Of a stretch of DNA of 64,000 nt, positions 46,303 to 54,883 are shown piece by piece. The notes beneath the pieces are model-generated. The model did not search any database. It was not told the DNA's origin and was given only the letters and a program-made list of their open reading frames with translations. Position 1 is the first letter of the stretch. The number at the start of each line of letters is the position of its first letter. Source of the DNA: Marinilongibacter aquaticus (lineage in GTDB: Bacteria; Bacteroidota; Bacteroidia; Cytophagales; Spirosomataceae); the NCBI RefSeq assembly GCF_020149935.1, contig NZ_CP083757.1, positions 2,319,501 through 2,383,500 of the forward strand, given 5' to 3'. The translations under genes and the position numbers were made by a program.

Positions 46303-46883
46303 ACCATTTAAATTTTAGAGACAACACCATGCTCGGATACGCCGATTTTGTTCGTGATGCTTCGCGTGCTGGGCGAAGCAACCCCTTCCTGTCCGGTTTA
46401 CTCAAGTATGCTGCGGGCTTCTTGGTCTTCGCTTCTTTGGCCGGTTTTGGCCTCACAAATGCCGAATCGGTGAGGCCTTACTATTCTTTGCTTTTTTTGA
46501 TTCACGGTGCCCTTTTTTGCCTGTATTTCGGCAAGGGATCCATTGCACAGGGTTTCAAAAAGTGCATTTATAGCTTGGTGCATTTGCCCCAAAGCGTAGT
46601 TTCCATTTTGCAAAGGACCACTCAGAACATCTTGCCTTTGATCATCAATGTTACTTTATGTATCGTTTTTTTGTTTTTGATCAAATTGGGCATTCAATTG
46701 CTTTTCGGCCTGCCGATGGTTGTGCATTTTTTGCGGATGATCCCTTTCGTTGATCCGGAAACTTCGGTACACGCTTTCAAAAGTTTCTTTTACCAAACTT
46801 GGTATGTACCCGCATGCTTGGCCTTTGCCAGCTCGGGTTTAGATTGGCTCTTGAAAGACAAGAATAAAGAAGAAGGACAATGA
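46290..46883 (+). CDS. four-span membrane protein, start of the sensor-kinase unit
   Basis: 197 residues from the ATG at 46290 (MSAVDHLNFRDNTML). An earlier in-frame ATG at 46254 would add MGKRGRSLFPFV and deepen the overlap with the gene before it. Hydrophobic spans are around YAAGFLVFASLAGFGL, YYSLLFLIHGALFCLYFG, ILPLIINVTLCIVFLFLIK and YVPACLAFASSGLDWLL. There is no recognised domain. It overlaps the downstream kinase gene by 4 bp (ATGA), so it is translationally coupled and may be the membrane partner of the kinase. Confidence 0.7.
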   Translation: MSAVDHLNFRDNTMLGYADFVRDASRAGRSNPFLSGLLKYAAGFLVFASLAGFGLTNAESVRPYYSLLFLIHGALFCLYFGKGSIAQGFKKCIYSLVHLPQSVVSILQRTTQNILPLIINVTLCIVFLFLIKLGIQLLFGLPMVVHFLRMIPFVDPETSVHAFKSFFYQTWYVPACLAFASSGLDWLLKDKNKEEGQ

Positions 46884-49144
46884 ACAGGCAGCCACTTCAA
46901 GTCAAAACGTTTCCGCTCGAGGATATAAAAGCCCTCGAGATTCAGACCATTCGTGGCAACCTCACTTGTCTGTCCCATAATGAAAATGAGGTACGTGTAG
47001 AAGTGTATGCCAGTCGGCTTTCCTTCGGATCCTGGACATGGGAAGATGTGGACAAATTCCAATTCGATTCATTGGGCTACAAAACCCTTAAAGCCGATCA
47101 AGTACTGCACATTTACCGCAGCAAAACCGATTTCTCTGGCTATTTGAGTTTCTTGGAACGCACCGATGTCTCCTTCCGAATATATGTGCCTCGTCAATTT
47201 CAATGCACTTTGATCACCGACTTGGGCGATATCCGCATTTCGGGCATAGAGGGCACGCAGCGTTTTCGTACCCGATTTGGCAGCGTATTTTTAAACAACT
47301 TGAAAGGCTCTATGCTCTCTCTGGGCAAAAACCTTGGGCGTAGATTGGTTGTGGAAAACTGTCACGGTCATGTGCAGTTCAGTTCGGGCGGAAGCAGCCT
47401 TGAAGTGAGAAACAGCAGCGGAAATCACGATTATCACAGCGACGGAGGCAATATTCGTATCACCAATTTCGAAGGAAAACTGAATTGCAAAACACGCGGA
47501 GGAAACATTGCTGCGGATGCTTTTCGGGGAGATTTGAAATGCACCACTTGGGGTGGCAATATCGAACTGCATAAATTATACGGCAATGTGGCGGCCAACA
47601 CAATGGGTGGCAATATCAAGGTGTTTGCCGAGCAAATCCAAAATTACCTGTGGCTCGAAACCAGCGGCGGCAATGTGCGGCTCACTTTCAACGAGCAACA
47701 AAGAATGGATTTGGAGGCCACCGGAAGCCGTGTACGAGAAAAGGGACGCATTCATTTCACGGGACAAAAAAACAAAGCCAAATGGCGGGGAAAAGTGAAC
47801 CAAGGCGGGGCAAATGTACGCCTGAAAACAGCCGGGGGCAACGTGACCATGGAGGCTTTTCCCTCTGCACACGTTCCCGAAGATCGCTCCTGGTCGACGG
47901 AATATGAACCCTTCGAAAGCTCAGGCATTACCGAGCCCACGATGGCTGCACCGAAGTTTTCTGCACCCAAGAAAAAAGCCCGAAGAAAAGCCCCAAAACG
48001 GCCGAAAGAGAAGATTCGCCCTACATTGAAACAACCTTTCAAAAACCTCAGCGAATGGTTGGTTGTTTTTGTCGCGGTGGTGCTCATGGTCTACGGCTTC
48101 AACACGATTTTGTACTTTACTACGCAGCTCATCAGTTCGGGTGGTACAACCACAGAATCGTCCATTGAAATTGGCGGAGTATTTTATATGAACATGATCA
48201 ACGGCATAATCGCCTTTGTTTCGTTCTTGCTTTTTGTTTCCTATTTCGACCATCATTTTCGCATAATGTATGTCAAATACATGGTGCTCTTCGGATTGTG
48301 CTTCGTCCTGTACATGCTGGTGCACGGCACATTGATCAATGTGCTGAACAGAATGGACAGCCCAACGGGTTTTTGGGCGGCCTATAAATTTATGGTAGAA
48401 GAACCTGAAGACAGTTCGGGCTCGCCGCTTTTGGCCATATTGTTTGCCTTTGTTCCTGCGGCAGCCGCATTGGCCATATATGCCTTTTACAACCGCAGCG
48501 AACACCTCAACAGACGTATTTCTGAGCAAGAAATTCAGCTTTTGAACCTCGAAAAACTGAAAACCAAGGCTCAACTGAATGCCCTAGAAGCCCGGATTAA
48601 TCCACACTTTCTTTACAATTCGCTGAACAGCATCGCCAGTTTGATTCACGAGAGCCCGGACCAGGCCGAAGACATGACCATCGAACTCTCCAAACTTTTC
48701 AGGGCCACCACGGGCCGCAAAAACGAAAGTGTGCACAGCATTACCGAAGAAATAGAACTGGTCAAATCCTATCTGGCCATAGAGAAAATGCGTTTCGGAG
48801 ATCGACTTCAATACCGCATCGATGTTGACCACACATTGAACGACTGCCGCATTCCGCGTTTTCTGTTGCAGCCCTTGGTCGAAAATGCCATCAAACACGG
48901 CATTTCCAAAATCAGCGAACACGGTGTGATCGAAATCGATATTCACGAAAAAGAAGACGAAAAATTCTCAATAGAAATTCACGACAATGGTCCCGCTTTC
49001 GGACAAGCCATCAGTGGAGGCTACGGATTGAAAAGTGTGCAGGATAAACTCGACCTCTTCTACGATGGGAACGCAAGCCTGACAATTGTGGACGAGCCTA
49101 AAAAAACATTGAGCATCTTAATCGACAAAAACCATGCTTTATAA
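46880..49144 (+). CDS. fusion of a DUF4097-like beta-helix domain to a LytS/YehU-type histidine kinase
   Basis: 754 residues. Residues ~1-330 are a right-handed beta-helix of short repeats with GGN turns (for example DGGNIRITNFEGKL, TWGGNIELHKLYG, NTMGGNIKVFAEQ), the DUF4097/adhesin-like pattern. A Lys/Arg/Pro-rich linker (~355-385, PKKKARRKAPKRPKEK) leads to four membrane spans (~395-540). The kinase domain follows: dimerisation/phosphorylation box RINPHFLYNSLNSIASL (His), then LQPLVENAIKHGISK and DNGPAFGQAISGGYGLKSV (ATP-binding N and G boxes). The adhesin-like part comes before the first span with no signal peptide, so it should be cytoplasmic. Kinase and the LytTR regulator downstream overlap by 11 bp. 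Confidence 0.85.
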   Translation: MNRQPLQVKTFPLEDIKALEIQTIRGNLTCLSHNENEVRVEVYASRLSFGSWTWEDVDKFQFDSLGYKTLKADQVLHIYRSKTDFSGYLSFLERTDVSFRIYVPRQFQCTLITDLGDIRISGIEGTQRFRTRFGSVFLNNLKGSMLSLGKNLGRRLVVENCHGHVQFSSGGSSLEVRNSSGNHDYHSDGGNIRITNFEGKLNCKTRGGNIAADAFRGDLKCTTWGGNIELHKLYGNVAANTMGGNIKVFAEQIQNYLWLETSGGNVRLTFNEQQRMDLEATGSRVREKGRIHFTGQKNKAKWRGKVNQGGANVRLKTAGGNVTMEAFPSAHVPEDRSWSTEYEPFESSGITEPTMAAPKFSAPKKKARRKAPKRPKEKIRPTLKQPFKNLSEWLVVFVAVVLMVYGFNTILYFTTQLISSGGTTTESSIEIGGVFYMNMINGIIAFVSFLLFVSYFDHHFRIMYVKYMVLFGLCFVLYMLVHGTLINVLNRMDSPTGFWAAYKFMVEEPEDSSGSPLLAILFAFVPAAAALAIYAFYNRSEHLNRRISEQEIQLLNLEKLKTKAQLNALEARINPHFLYNSLNSIASLIHESPDQAEDMTIELSKLFRATTGRKNESVHSITEEIELVKSYLAIEKMRFGDRLQYRIDVDHTLNDCRIPRFLLQPLVENAIKHGISKISEHGVIEIDIHEKEDEKFSIEIHDNGPAFGQAISGGYGLKSVQDKLDLFYDGNASLTIVDEPKKTLSILIDKNHAL

Positions 49145-49895
49145 AACCATCTTGATCGACGATGAACCCTTAGCCATTTCTCGCCTAAACAGGCTGCTCG
49201 GCCAATATCCCGAAGTTTTCGACTGTATAGATACCGCCACAAACGGACAAGAAGGCCTTGAAAAAATAGAAAGACTAAAACCAGATCTCATTTTTCTCGA
49301 TATAGAAATGCCCTTGCTCAATGGCTTCGAAATGCTCGAAAACTTGGCGTTCAAGCCGCGGGTAATTTTCTGCACAGCCTACGATCAATATGCCATTCAG
49401 GCCTTTGAAGAAAACAGCATAGATTACCTTCTAAAACCCGTGGAAAAAGAGCGTTTGGCGAAAACCGTAGAAAAACTCAAAGGCTTGGGCAAACCACAAG
49501 ACCACCAATTGAACAACCAAATGTTGCAAGAACTTTTGGCTCAGATCAAACCCAAAGAAGAATTGCACAGCTTGGCCGTGAAACAAGGCGAAAAAATACT
49601 CTTTGTAAAGTTGAACGAAGTCTGTTTTTTCCATGCCGAAGACAAGTACGTCTTCCTAAACACACAGGAAGGGAAACAATACCTGACCAATCACACGATT
49701 ACCAGTTTAGCCGAAAAACTGCCCGATATTTTCGTACAAATCAGCCGTTCGGCCATTGTCAACAAAACCTGCATATCTTCGCTTGAAAAAGGTTTCAAAG
49801 GCAAATTCCACCTGCAAATGACCGACGCAAAACACAGTCAGCTCGAATCCGGCAGCAGCTTCGGCCAAAACCTAAAAGACCTGGTGGAGTGGTGA
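49134..49895 (+). CDS. LytTR-family response regulator
   Basis: 253 residues. The receiver domain has LIDDEPLAISRLNRLL, the phosphoacceptor in DLIFLDIEMPLLNGFEML, VIFCTAYDQYAIQAFEEN and YLLKPVEKERLAK (Lys). The C-terminal LytTR DNA-binding domain (~150-250) has LAVKQGEKILFVKLNEVCFF, EDKYVFLNTQEGKQYLT and FVQISRSAIVNKTCI. It is the cognate regulator of the kinase, whose gene it overlaps by 11 bp. The likely target is a pair of direct-repeat half-sites in front of secretion or surface genes. The target is not visible in the window. Confidence 0.95.
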   Translation: MLYKTILIDDEPLAISRLNRLLGQYPEVFDCIDTATNGQEGLEKIERLKPDLIFLDIEMPLLNGFEMLENLAFKPRVIFCTAYDQYAIQAFEENSIDYLLKPVEKERLAKTVEKLKGLGKPQDHQLNNQMLQELLAQIKPKEELHSLAVKQGEKILFVKLNEVCFFHAEDKYVFLNTQEGKQYLTNHTITSLAEKLPDIFVQISRSAIVNKTCISSLEKGFKGKFHLQMTDAKHSQLESGSSFGQNLKDLVEW

Positions 49896-50023
49896 CAGCT
49901 ACCGAATAATAATTCTATTGTTTTAGAGGCGGCTATTTTTGAGGGGATTGGCTATATTGACATACTTAACTAATTTAACCAAAAGCAAAAAAACTTTGGT
50001 GTTACAACCTTTTCCCTATTGCA
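49896..50023. other. intergenic boundary before the CRISPR-Cas locus
   Basis: 128 bp without a gene, AT-rich, separating the response-regulator gene from the WYL regulator. Nothing resembling an attachment site or a transposon end was found. It probably holds the promoter of the WYL-cas6 unit. Confidence 0.5.
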
Positions 50024-50947
50024 ATGAGTGCCGCTCCTCATGATGTATCCAGCAAAAAAAGAGTTCTTGAATTACTCAAAATCCTGATTGAAAATCCGGG
50101 ATACTATACAAAGAAAGAATTATCAGCCCTTTTTCAGGTAAGCGTAGATACAATAAGCCGTGATTTTGAGGACCTGAGAAATGCCGGCTTTACACTGGAC
50201 TGTGACACGAAATACCGTTATTATCTCACTCAGGAAAAAGCAACTGATTTAATTGAAGACCTGCTCATTTTATGTGAAGCAGAAAAGCAGCAGATTAGAA
50301 ATGCTTTAGTTTTGAGTATTCCTGAGACTAAAGCAAAACGTATCGCAAACAAGCTTGAAAATTTAACAAGTCTTCCCAGGCTAGGTAACACTATTTTCAC
50401 GAAGCCGTATCTCCAGAAAACCAACTTACTTTTCAAAGCCATGCGTGATAAACAAAAGGTGGTTTTACATAACTATAAATCCACGAACAGTAACACGCAT
50501 TCCGATCGCCTAACTGAGCCCTTTCACGTGTCACCGGAGGAAGACATTCTGCATGCCTTTGACCTGGATCGCCATCAAATCAGGCACTTTCGTATAAGCC
50601 GTATCGAACGTGTCACCCAACTAAACGAAGACTGGGCAAACGAGGGGCTGCACAATATCATCGCCACAGACATATTCAAGATAGCCAATAAGGATCAGGT
50701 CAAAGTACACGTCCGCATAAAAACGGGAGGATATAATGAGCTGATTGAAAGATATCCATTATCAAAAGGATGCCTCTCCCCCAGTGCTGACAAAGAAGAC
50801 GAATACGATTTGGAATGCATGGTCAACCGGAATTTCTATGGCCTTCAAAATTTCCTTCTCGGTTACCACGAGTATGTGGTTGAGATTCTGGAGAATGAAG
50901 AGCTACGGCAGCACATGAACAAAAAACTAAAAAATATCAGCTATTAG
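50024..50947 (+). CDS. WYL-domain transcriptional regulator of the CRISPR-Cas locus
   Basis: 307 residues. The N-terminal HTH_11 domain reads VLELLKILIENPGYYTKKELS and DTISRDFEDLRNAGF, the standard beginning of WYL regulators. The middle holds the WYL-type ligand-binding domain (KQKVVLHNYKSTNSNTHSDR, then LHAFDLDRHQIRHFRISRIER), with His in place of the W-Y of the eponymous motif. A C-terminal extension (YDLECMVNRNFYGLQNFLLG) is the WCX domain. WYL proteins near cas genes act as nucleotide- or ssDNA-responsive regulators. The gene is 47 bp upstream of cas6 and probably co-transcribed with it. Confidence 0.92.
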   Translation: MSAAPHDVSSKKRVLELLKILIENPGYYTKKELSALFQVSVDTISRDFEDLRNAGFTLDCDTKYRYYLTQEKATDLIEDLLILCEAEKQQIRNALVLSIPETKAKRIANKLENLTSLPRLGNTIFTKPYLQKTNLLFKAMRDKQKVVLHNYKSTNSNTHSDRLTEPFHVSPEEDILHAFDLDRHQIRHFRISRIERVTQLNEDWANEGLHNIIATDIFKIANKDQVKVHVRIKTGGYNELIERYPLSKGCLSPSADKEDEYDLECMVNRNFYGLQNFLLGYHEYVVEILENEELRQHMNKKLKNISY

Positions 50948-50994
50948 ACGGGGTACAGCATCTGCTGCGTACCCAGAAGAATAAACTTTGAGCA

Positions 50995-51792
50995 ATGAGA
51001 TTCAGATTAACATTGAACAACCCGACAAGCCAAACCCTAATAGGCTGGAACTACAACTATCTGGTGATGGCCTGGATGTACCAGAAACTGGAGGCAGTGG
51101 ACCCAGAATACGCAAGATTTCTGCATCAGGAAGGATACAAGTCAGATGAGAACAATAAGAAGTTTAAGTACATGAGTTTTTCACCGTTTCATTTTGAGAA
51201 AAAGAGCGGGCAGTTTACCGCCGCCGGGCCCAAAGGACTCGTCATTCATGCTTCCCAGTTTTATTTGGATTTGTCTTTTTACGTACCCAAAGCAGCTGAG
51301 AAATTCATTCTCGGAGTTTTCAGAGACCAGCGATTACCACTTTATAATGACCGTTTTCGGGCGGAGTTTCAGATTTCACAGATAAGTACGCTTCCGGAGC
51401 CTGGGTTTAGTCCTACTATGCAATATCAAGCTTGGGCTCCTGTGGTAGTTGAAAAGCATAGCGAAGAAAAAAAGTATGGCGATTACCTTCCGCCCAACCA
51501 TCCTGATTTTGGAAGACTTATGGCGATCAACCTAAGCGATAAATATTTTAATGCCACCGGGCAGAGGGTACAGCCTGAAGAAATAATATACGAACTCAAA
51601 AGCCCTGGAAAAAACTTTAAAACCCGAAAAATAAGCATCAAAGAAAACAGCCGTGAAGAAACCGAACTGAAAGGCTATCTAAACTTTGACTTCACCCTTA
51701 AAGCACCCTTAGAAGTTCAAAAATGCGGATATTATAGTGGTTTTGGGCGGTTTAATACGGAGGGGATGGGGATGGTTAAAACTACTTTTTAA
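50995..51792 (+). CDS. cas6: CRISPR-associated endoribonuclease Cas6
   Basis: 265 residues, the expected size. The N-terminal ferredoxin-like fold begins MRFRLTLNNPT. The C-terminal glycine-rich loop, GYYSGFGRFNTEGMGMVKTTF, is the diagnostic Cas6 motif that grips the crRNA repeat. Cas6 cuts pre-crRNA in the repeat, leaving an 8-nt 5' handle (ATTGAAAC by the repeat end here). There is no obvious histidine triad, so the catalytic residues cannot be named. It lies just after the WYL gene. Its last 11 bp overlap a 57-codon gene on the other strand. Confidence 0.9.
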   Translation: MRFRLTLNNPTSQTLIGWNYNYLVMAWMYQKLEAVDPEYARFLHQEGYKSDENNKKFKYMSFSPFHFEKKSGQFTAAGPKGLVIHASQFYLDLSFYVPKAAEKFILGVFRDQRLPLYNDRFRAEFQISQISTLPEPGFSPTMQYQAWAPVVVEKHSEEKKYGDYLPPNHPDFGRLMAINLSDKYFNATGQRVQPEEIIYELKSPGKNFKTRKISIKENSREETELKGYLNFDFTLKAPLEVQKCGYYSGFGRFNTEGMGMVKTTF

Positions 51793-51955
51793 TATGAAGA
51801 GCTTTCAATTTTTCCTTTGCCAGAGCCAACTCCCGACCAAATACCTCCTCAACGTGTTTAACACGACCTGCGTCGATAGGCACAACTTTTTCAAGTTGTC
51901 TGTCGTCAAAGGCATTACCTTTATCCGAGCTGTTTTTGGGTGTATTGAATGCCAT
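51782..51955 (-). CDS. 57-residue charged protein overlapping the JAB-domain gene
   Basis: This reading frame starts at ATG 51953-51955 and ends at TAG 51782-51784. It begins MAFNTPKNSSDKGNAFDD and continues with RQLEKVVPIDAGRVKHVEEVFGRELALA up to ...KALHIKK. It is a charged, helix-favouring protein with a natural codon pattern, unlike the two other frames of this stretch. Its start lies 35 bp inside the 3' end of the JAB-domain gene, the overlap typical of a coupled pair. Its stop overlaps the cas6 3' end by 11 bp. The function is unknown; size and arrangement recall antitoxins, anti-CRISPR-like or adaptor proteins. All of these are inference. Confidence 0.6.
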   Translation of the reverse strand: MAFNTPKNSSDKGNAFDDRQLEKVVPIDAGRVKHVEEVFGRELALAKEKLKALHIKK

Positions 51956-52454
51956 AAAAGTCGAAAAACAATGACCAAATATAGTGCATCTTTAATGCAT
52001 TTGCTTCATCCCGACTTAATTCATTTTGTTGGATGCTTTTGCCAAAAGACTCCTCGGCGATTATTTCGCAACTTTTTAAAACATCATTCACTTCTGAATT
52101 ACGCGGATCGAAAGGCCAAGTATTTCCGGGACGTTTTACGCGATACAAAGCATATTCTGTTGCCAAGTAAAATTCTTTTACATTATGACTGACCATATTT
52201 TCTATATCAGCCTCCGAAAACGAATTTCCCGTTGGATGATTATGTACCCAAGTGTCATTATTTTGACAAATAAAGTTAGCAGGGTCTGGAGATATATTCT
52301 TGGAATCCCCTCTGTACCGTGCCACTTGCTTTCCATTACGAAAGACATAAAGGTTTTCGATGGTATCGAGTCGAATCTTATTTATCGCCTTTTCTACGGT
52401 GGTGGCATTGTCACGTGGGAGTGGCGAGTGGTAATTCATAATAGTTATAATCAA
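51921..52454 (-). CDS. JAMM/JAB-domain protein inserted between cas6 and cas5
   Basis: 177 residues (an ATG five codons in, MNYHSPL, is also possible). The JAMM motif is visible at about residues 70-83: WVHNHPTGNSFSEADI, that is H71-x-H73-P with S80 and D83. The spacing is one residue shorter than the classical HxH-x10-D but the same as in several phage and polymorphic-toxin JAB proteins. Glu residues near 33 could supply the fourth group. The C-terminal half is helical and ends IQYTQKQLG. JAB proteins are Zn-dependent isopeptidases or nuclease-associated proteins (RadC-like). The gene is opposite to cas, divergent from cas5, and overlaps the 57-residue gene. The role is unknown. Confidence 0.8.
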   Translation of the reverse strand: MIITIMNYHSPLPRDNATTVEKAINKIRLDTIENLYVFRNGKQVARYRGDSKNISPDPANFICQNNDTWVHNHPTGNSFSEADIENMVSHNVKEFYLATEYALYRVKRPGNTWPFDPRNSEVNDVLKSCEIIAEESFGKSIQQNELSRDEANALKMHYIWSLFFDFYGIQYTQKQLG

Positions 52455-52544
52455 TCCTCAATGGTACGATTAAGGTGCTGGACACAAAAAACAAACATAT
52501 TTCAAATCCAAATAGATTGACTTGTCAAATTTAGTAAAAAAATG

Positions 52545-52561
52545 TTACTTTTAAAAAGTAA
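52545..52561. promoter_or_regulatory. candidate operator: perfect 8-1-8 palindrome before cas5
   Basis: TTACTTTT-A-AAAAGTAA is a perfect palindrome. It ends 24 bp before the cas5 ATG and lies 91 bp upstream of the JAB gene start, within the divergent promoter region. It is the best candidate site for the WYL regulator. A TACTTTTA inside it resembles the Bacteroidota -7 element, so binding would block transcription of the cas5 operon. Confidence 0.5.
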
Positions 52562-52585
52562 AACAAAAAACGAACATTGGATAAA

Positions 52586-53290
52586 ATGAAACCAGACCTT
52601 TCAATGCTATTTAGAAAGCCTAAAAAAAATAAACAGGTGATATTAACAATTGAGCCTCTAGCTCCGCTTTCAATAGTGAGTACACTACCTGGTTCTTATT
52701 ACAAAAGTTTAGACAAACCTACAAAAGCAAATTTATGCGGAATGTTTGAAAACGTATTAGGGTGGCATATTGGGCCAAAGGACCGAAGTAAAATTTTAAA
52801 AGAGATGAAAAGGGTATACAAGAAGTCTTTTAAATTGACTGATTTTGAAGTGGTATCTTCGGCAGTTGGTTATACTTCTTTGTTAGGCCATCTTTTTGAT
52901 ACAGAATTACCTTTAGTGCCATCAATTATTGCGAGATACGATGATCTATGGACTCAACAACTCAAACACGATGATGCAAGACATATAAAAGGCACTGCTA
53001 ATTTGAGTTATCATTTGATTAAGGAAAAACTCAAACTTCCTACTGATGATAAGGGAAAAGTAAGCGACAAGGACTATGGCGATTTTTTAAAGGGAAATTA
53101 TTCTAAATTTCCAATGTACTATACCTCACCAACTCCACGAGAATTTATTGTCTTTGACGGGAATTATCAAATTAAGCTGTCAATTAGCTCTCATCTTTTA
53201 GAAGGTTTAGAACAATCATTACAAGAAAACAACCTTGCTTATCTGGGTACAAATGAGGGCTGGGTAGATTTATCATTTAAAGAAATTTAA
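52586..53290 (+). CDS. cas5: CRISPR-associated protein Cas5 (type I-B-like)
   Basis: 234 residues from the ATG at 52586; the TTG at 52577 adds three residues. The N-terminal RAMP fold carries VILTIEPLAPLSIVSTLPGSYYKS and PTKANLCGMFENVLGWHIGP, the typical Cas5 wording of this branch. The C-terminus is beta-rich (FIVFDGNYQIKLSISS). Cas5 caps the 5' handle of the crRNA in Cascade. It lies first in the effector operon cas5-cas8-cas7-cas3; cas8 starts 5 bp after its stop. It is AT-rich compared with cas6 and cas1. Confidence 0.87.
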   Translation: MKPDLSMLFRKPKKNKQVILTIEPLAPLSIVSTLPGSYYKSLDKPTKANLCGMFENVLGWHIGPKDRSKILKEMKRVYKKSFKLTDFEVVSSAVGYTSLLGHLFDTELPLVPSIIARYDDLWTQQLKHDDARHIKGTANLSYHLIKEKLKLPTDDKGKVSDKDYGDFLKGNYSKFPMYYTSPTPREFIVFDGNYQIKLSISSHLLEGLEQSLQENNLAYLGTNEGWVDLSFKEI

Positions 53291-53295
53291 ACCTA

Positions 53296-54852
53296 ATGGA
53301 ATATTTACATCCTTATAGTCGGTATGGATTGGCTCTAGTATTAGAAGAGAATGGGTTGAATAGTCCTGAGGAAGTAAGTCATGAACATTTACGTAATGAA
53401 TTGATAAGAGGGTTAGGCCATTTTAGATTGAAACCTGCTGAAACATATGAAGGGGCTGAAAATGTCATATTTCACTACATGACTTATGAATTTATCCAAT
53501 CAAATAGTGTATTCCAAAATAAAGGCAACACAGATGAAGGCATTTTTCTTTGCCCAAATATTATTACCTCTGATAAAGGAGCTGGGCAGTTATGGTCTGG
53601 AACGAACTCGATTCTAGAAAAATTGAATGGGCAAGATGAAACGAATGAGAATTTAACCATGAGTGTTTTCGCAGCATCGGCAAAATTCAATAATGGAAAA
53701 AAAAGCCAGAGCACTCCAAAAGCCTTATTGAGTGAAGTTGCCTGTGCTGCAATTACCAATACTACACCATTCAAACCCTGTTTAGCTTATAGAGTTTTGA
53801 AAGGCGGAAAAACAGAAAGAAGCAATACAGCAATTATTCCAGATTTGTCTTTAGGCAAAATGGTACTTTTCATTTCCTTATTTAAGAGCATGCAGTCGGA
53901 TGTTAGAAAGGACTTAATGATTGGAAGAGTATTTCCCGAAACGAAGGGGAAAGGTGAAAAAGCAAAAACTATTTTCAAGCCTTGGCGACCTAAAATATTC
54001 AATGGAAATTTCCCAAATCCGCCACAAAGTAGTGCCTTGGGTAGTGTTGCTCTATTGGGAGCTATTGGTGAATGGTCCAAAAAAGCGAACAGGTGGGCAG
54101 ATGGAAAAGCAGTTTTAGAAAGCCTTAAAAATGTACCAATATATTTAGTGAGCTATGGTAGTGCAAAAGTTTACAATTTCAATCATTACATAATTGATTT
54201 GGCAAAAGAAGATAAACTGAATACAATAATTGATTCGGTTTATTACACCAAACTCTTTAATACTGACAACCGAAGTCAAAATAAAAATGAGTATCAGGTT
54301 TATGATCTTTTGGCGAGTCGTTTCTTGCAACTGTTTAATAGGCCTGCATTCCTAGACTTTTTAGCATTTCGTGGAGAATATCCAAATCAAATAGAAAATT
54401 TATTCATAACATATTTTACAAAAATGGAAAAGATACCGATTGAGATAGTCCAGTCCGCTAAAATACTTGGTAGTTGGTTAAATTATGCTGCATATTTAGC
54501 TGCCAAAAATGATAAGGATAATAAAACCGCTGATGATTTCAAAAAAGCCAAATCCAAATTTTTAGTAGAACTCGAAAGTTCAGCGTTTTCTGCAAGACGT
54601 GGCGATGCTCTTGTTTTTCAAGTTATTAGAAGAGCAGCTTTACTATCATCATCTGACGCTCCTTCGGAAGCTGACCTGTATATCGAAAAAACATGCTCTG
54701 GTGAATTATCACTTGATGTTGCGAAAAATTTAGTCATTGCTTTTTCAAGGTTGAAAAGTAAATATCAAAAATCACCTGAGGTAGAAGAAGAAAAAGATGA
54801 CAACTCTGAAGAGGATAGTAGCATAGATACCTCTGAATACAATGAAGATTAA
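53296..54852 (+). CDS. cas8: CRISPR-associated large subunit Cas8 (Csp2-like, type I-B/PGING)
   Basis: 518 residues, placed as Cas8 by position between cas5 and cas7 and by size. It begins MEYLHPYSRYGLALVLEENGL; the middle holds SEVACAAITNTTPFKPCLAYRV and a FKPWRPKIFNGNFPNPPQSS loop that could contact nucleic acid. It ends in a very acidic tail (EVEEEKDDNSEEDSSIDTSE). No nuclease motif is visible. As the Cascade large subunit it should recognise the PAM and help unwind target DNA. As I remember them, sequences of this type are annotated 'type I-PGING Cas8c/Csp2'. GC content is low (21 of 60 at 53341-53400). Confidence 0.82.
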   Translation: MEYLHPYSRYGLALVLEENGLNSPEEVSHEHLRNELIRGLGHFRLKPAETYEGAENVIFHYMTYEFIQSNSVFQNKGNTDEGIFLCPNIITSDKGAGQLWSGTNSILEKLNGQDETNENLTMSVFAASAKFNNGKKSQSTPKALLSEVACAAITNTTPFKPCLAYRVLKGGKTERSNTAIIPDLSLGKMVLFISLFKSMQSDVRKDLMIGRVFPETKGKGEKAKTIFKPWRPKIFNGNFPNPPQSSALGSVALLGAIGEWSKKANRWADGKAVLESLKNVPIYLVSYGSAKVYNFNHYIIDLAKEDKLNTIIDSVYYTKLFNTDNRSQNKNEYQVYDLLASRFLQLFNRPAFLDFLAFRGEYPNQIENLFITYFTKMEKIPIEIVQSAKILGSWLNYAAYLAAKNDKDNKTADDFKKAKSKFLVELESSAFSARRGDALVFQVIRRAALLSSSDAPSEADLYIEKTCSGELSLDVAKNLVIAFSRLKSKYQKSPEVEEEKDDNSEEDSSIDTSEYNED

Positions 54853-54883
54853 CTAATAGTAAAATCCTAAAACTTATTATAAA

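Noticed and set aside
51737-52192. 151-codon plus-strand frame overlapping the JAB gene
   Set aside because: It is the opposite-strand shadow of the JAB and 57-residue genes; the JAMM motif and codon pattern support the minus strand.
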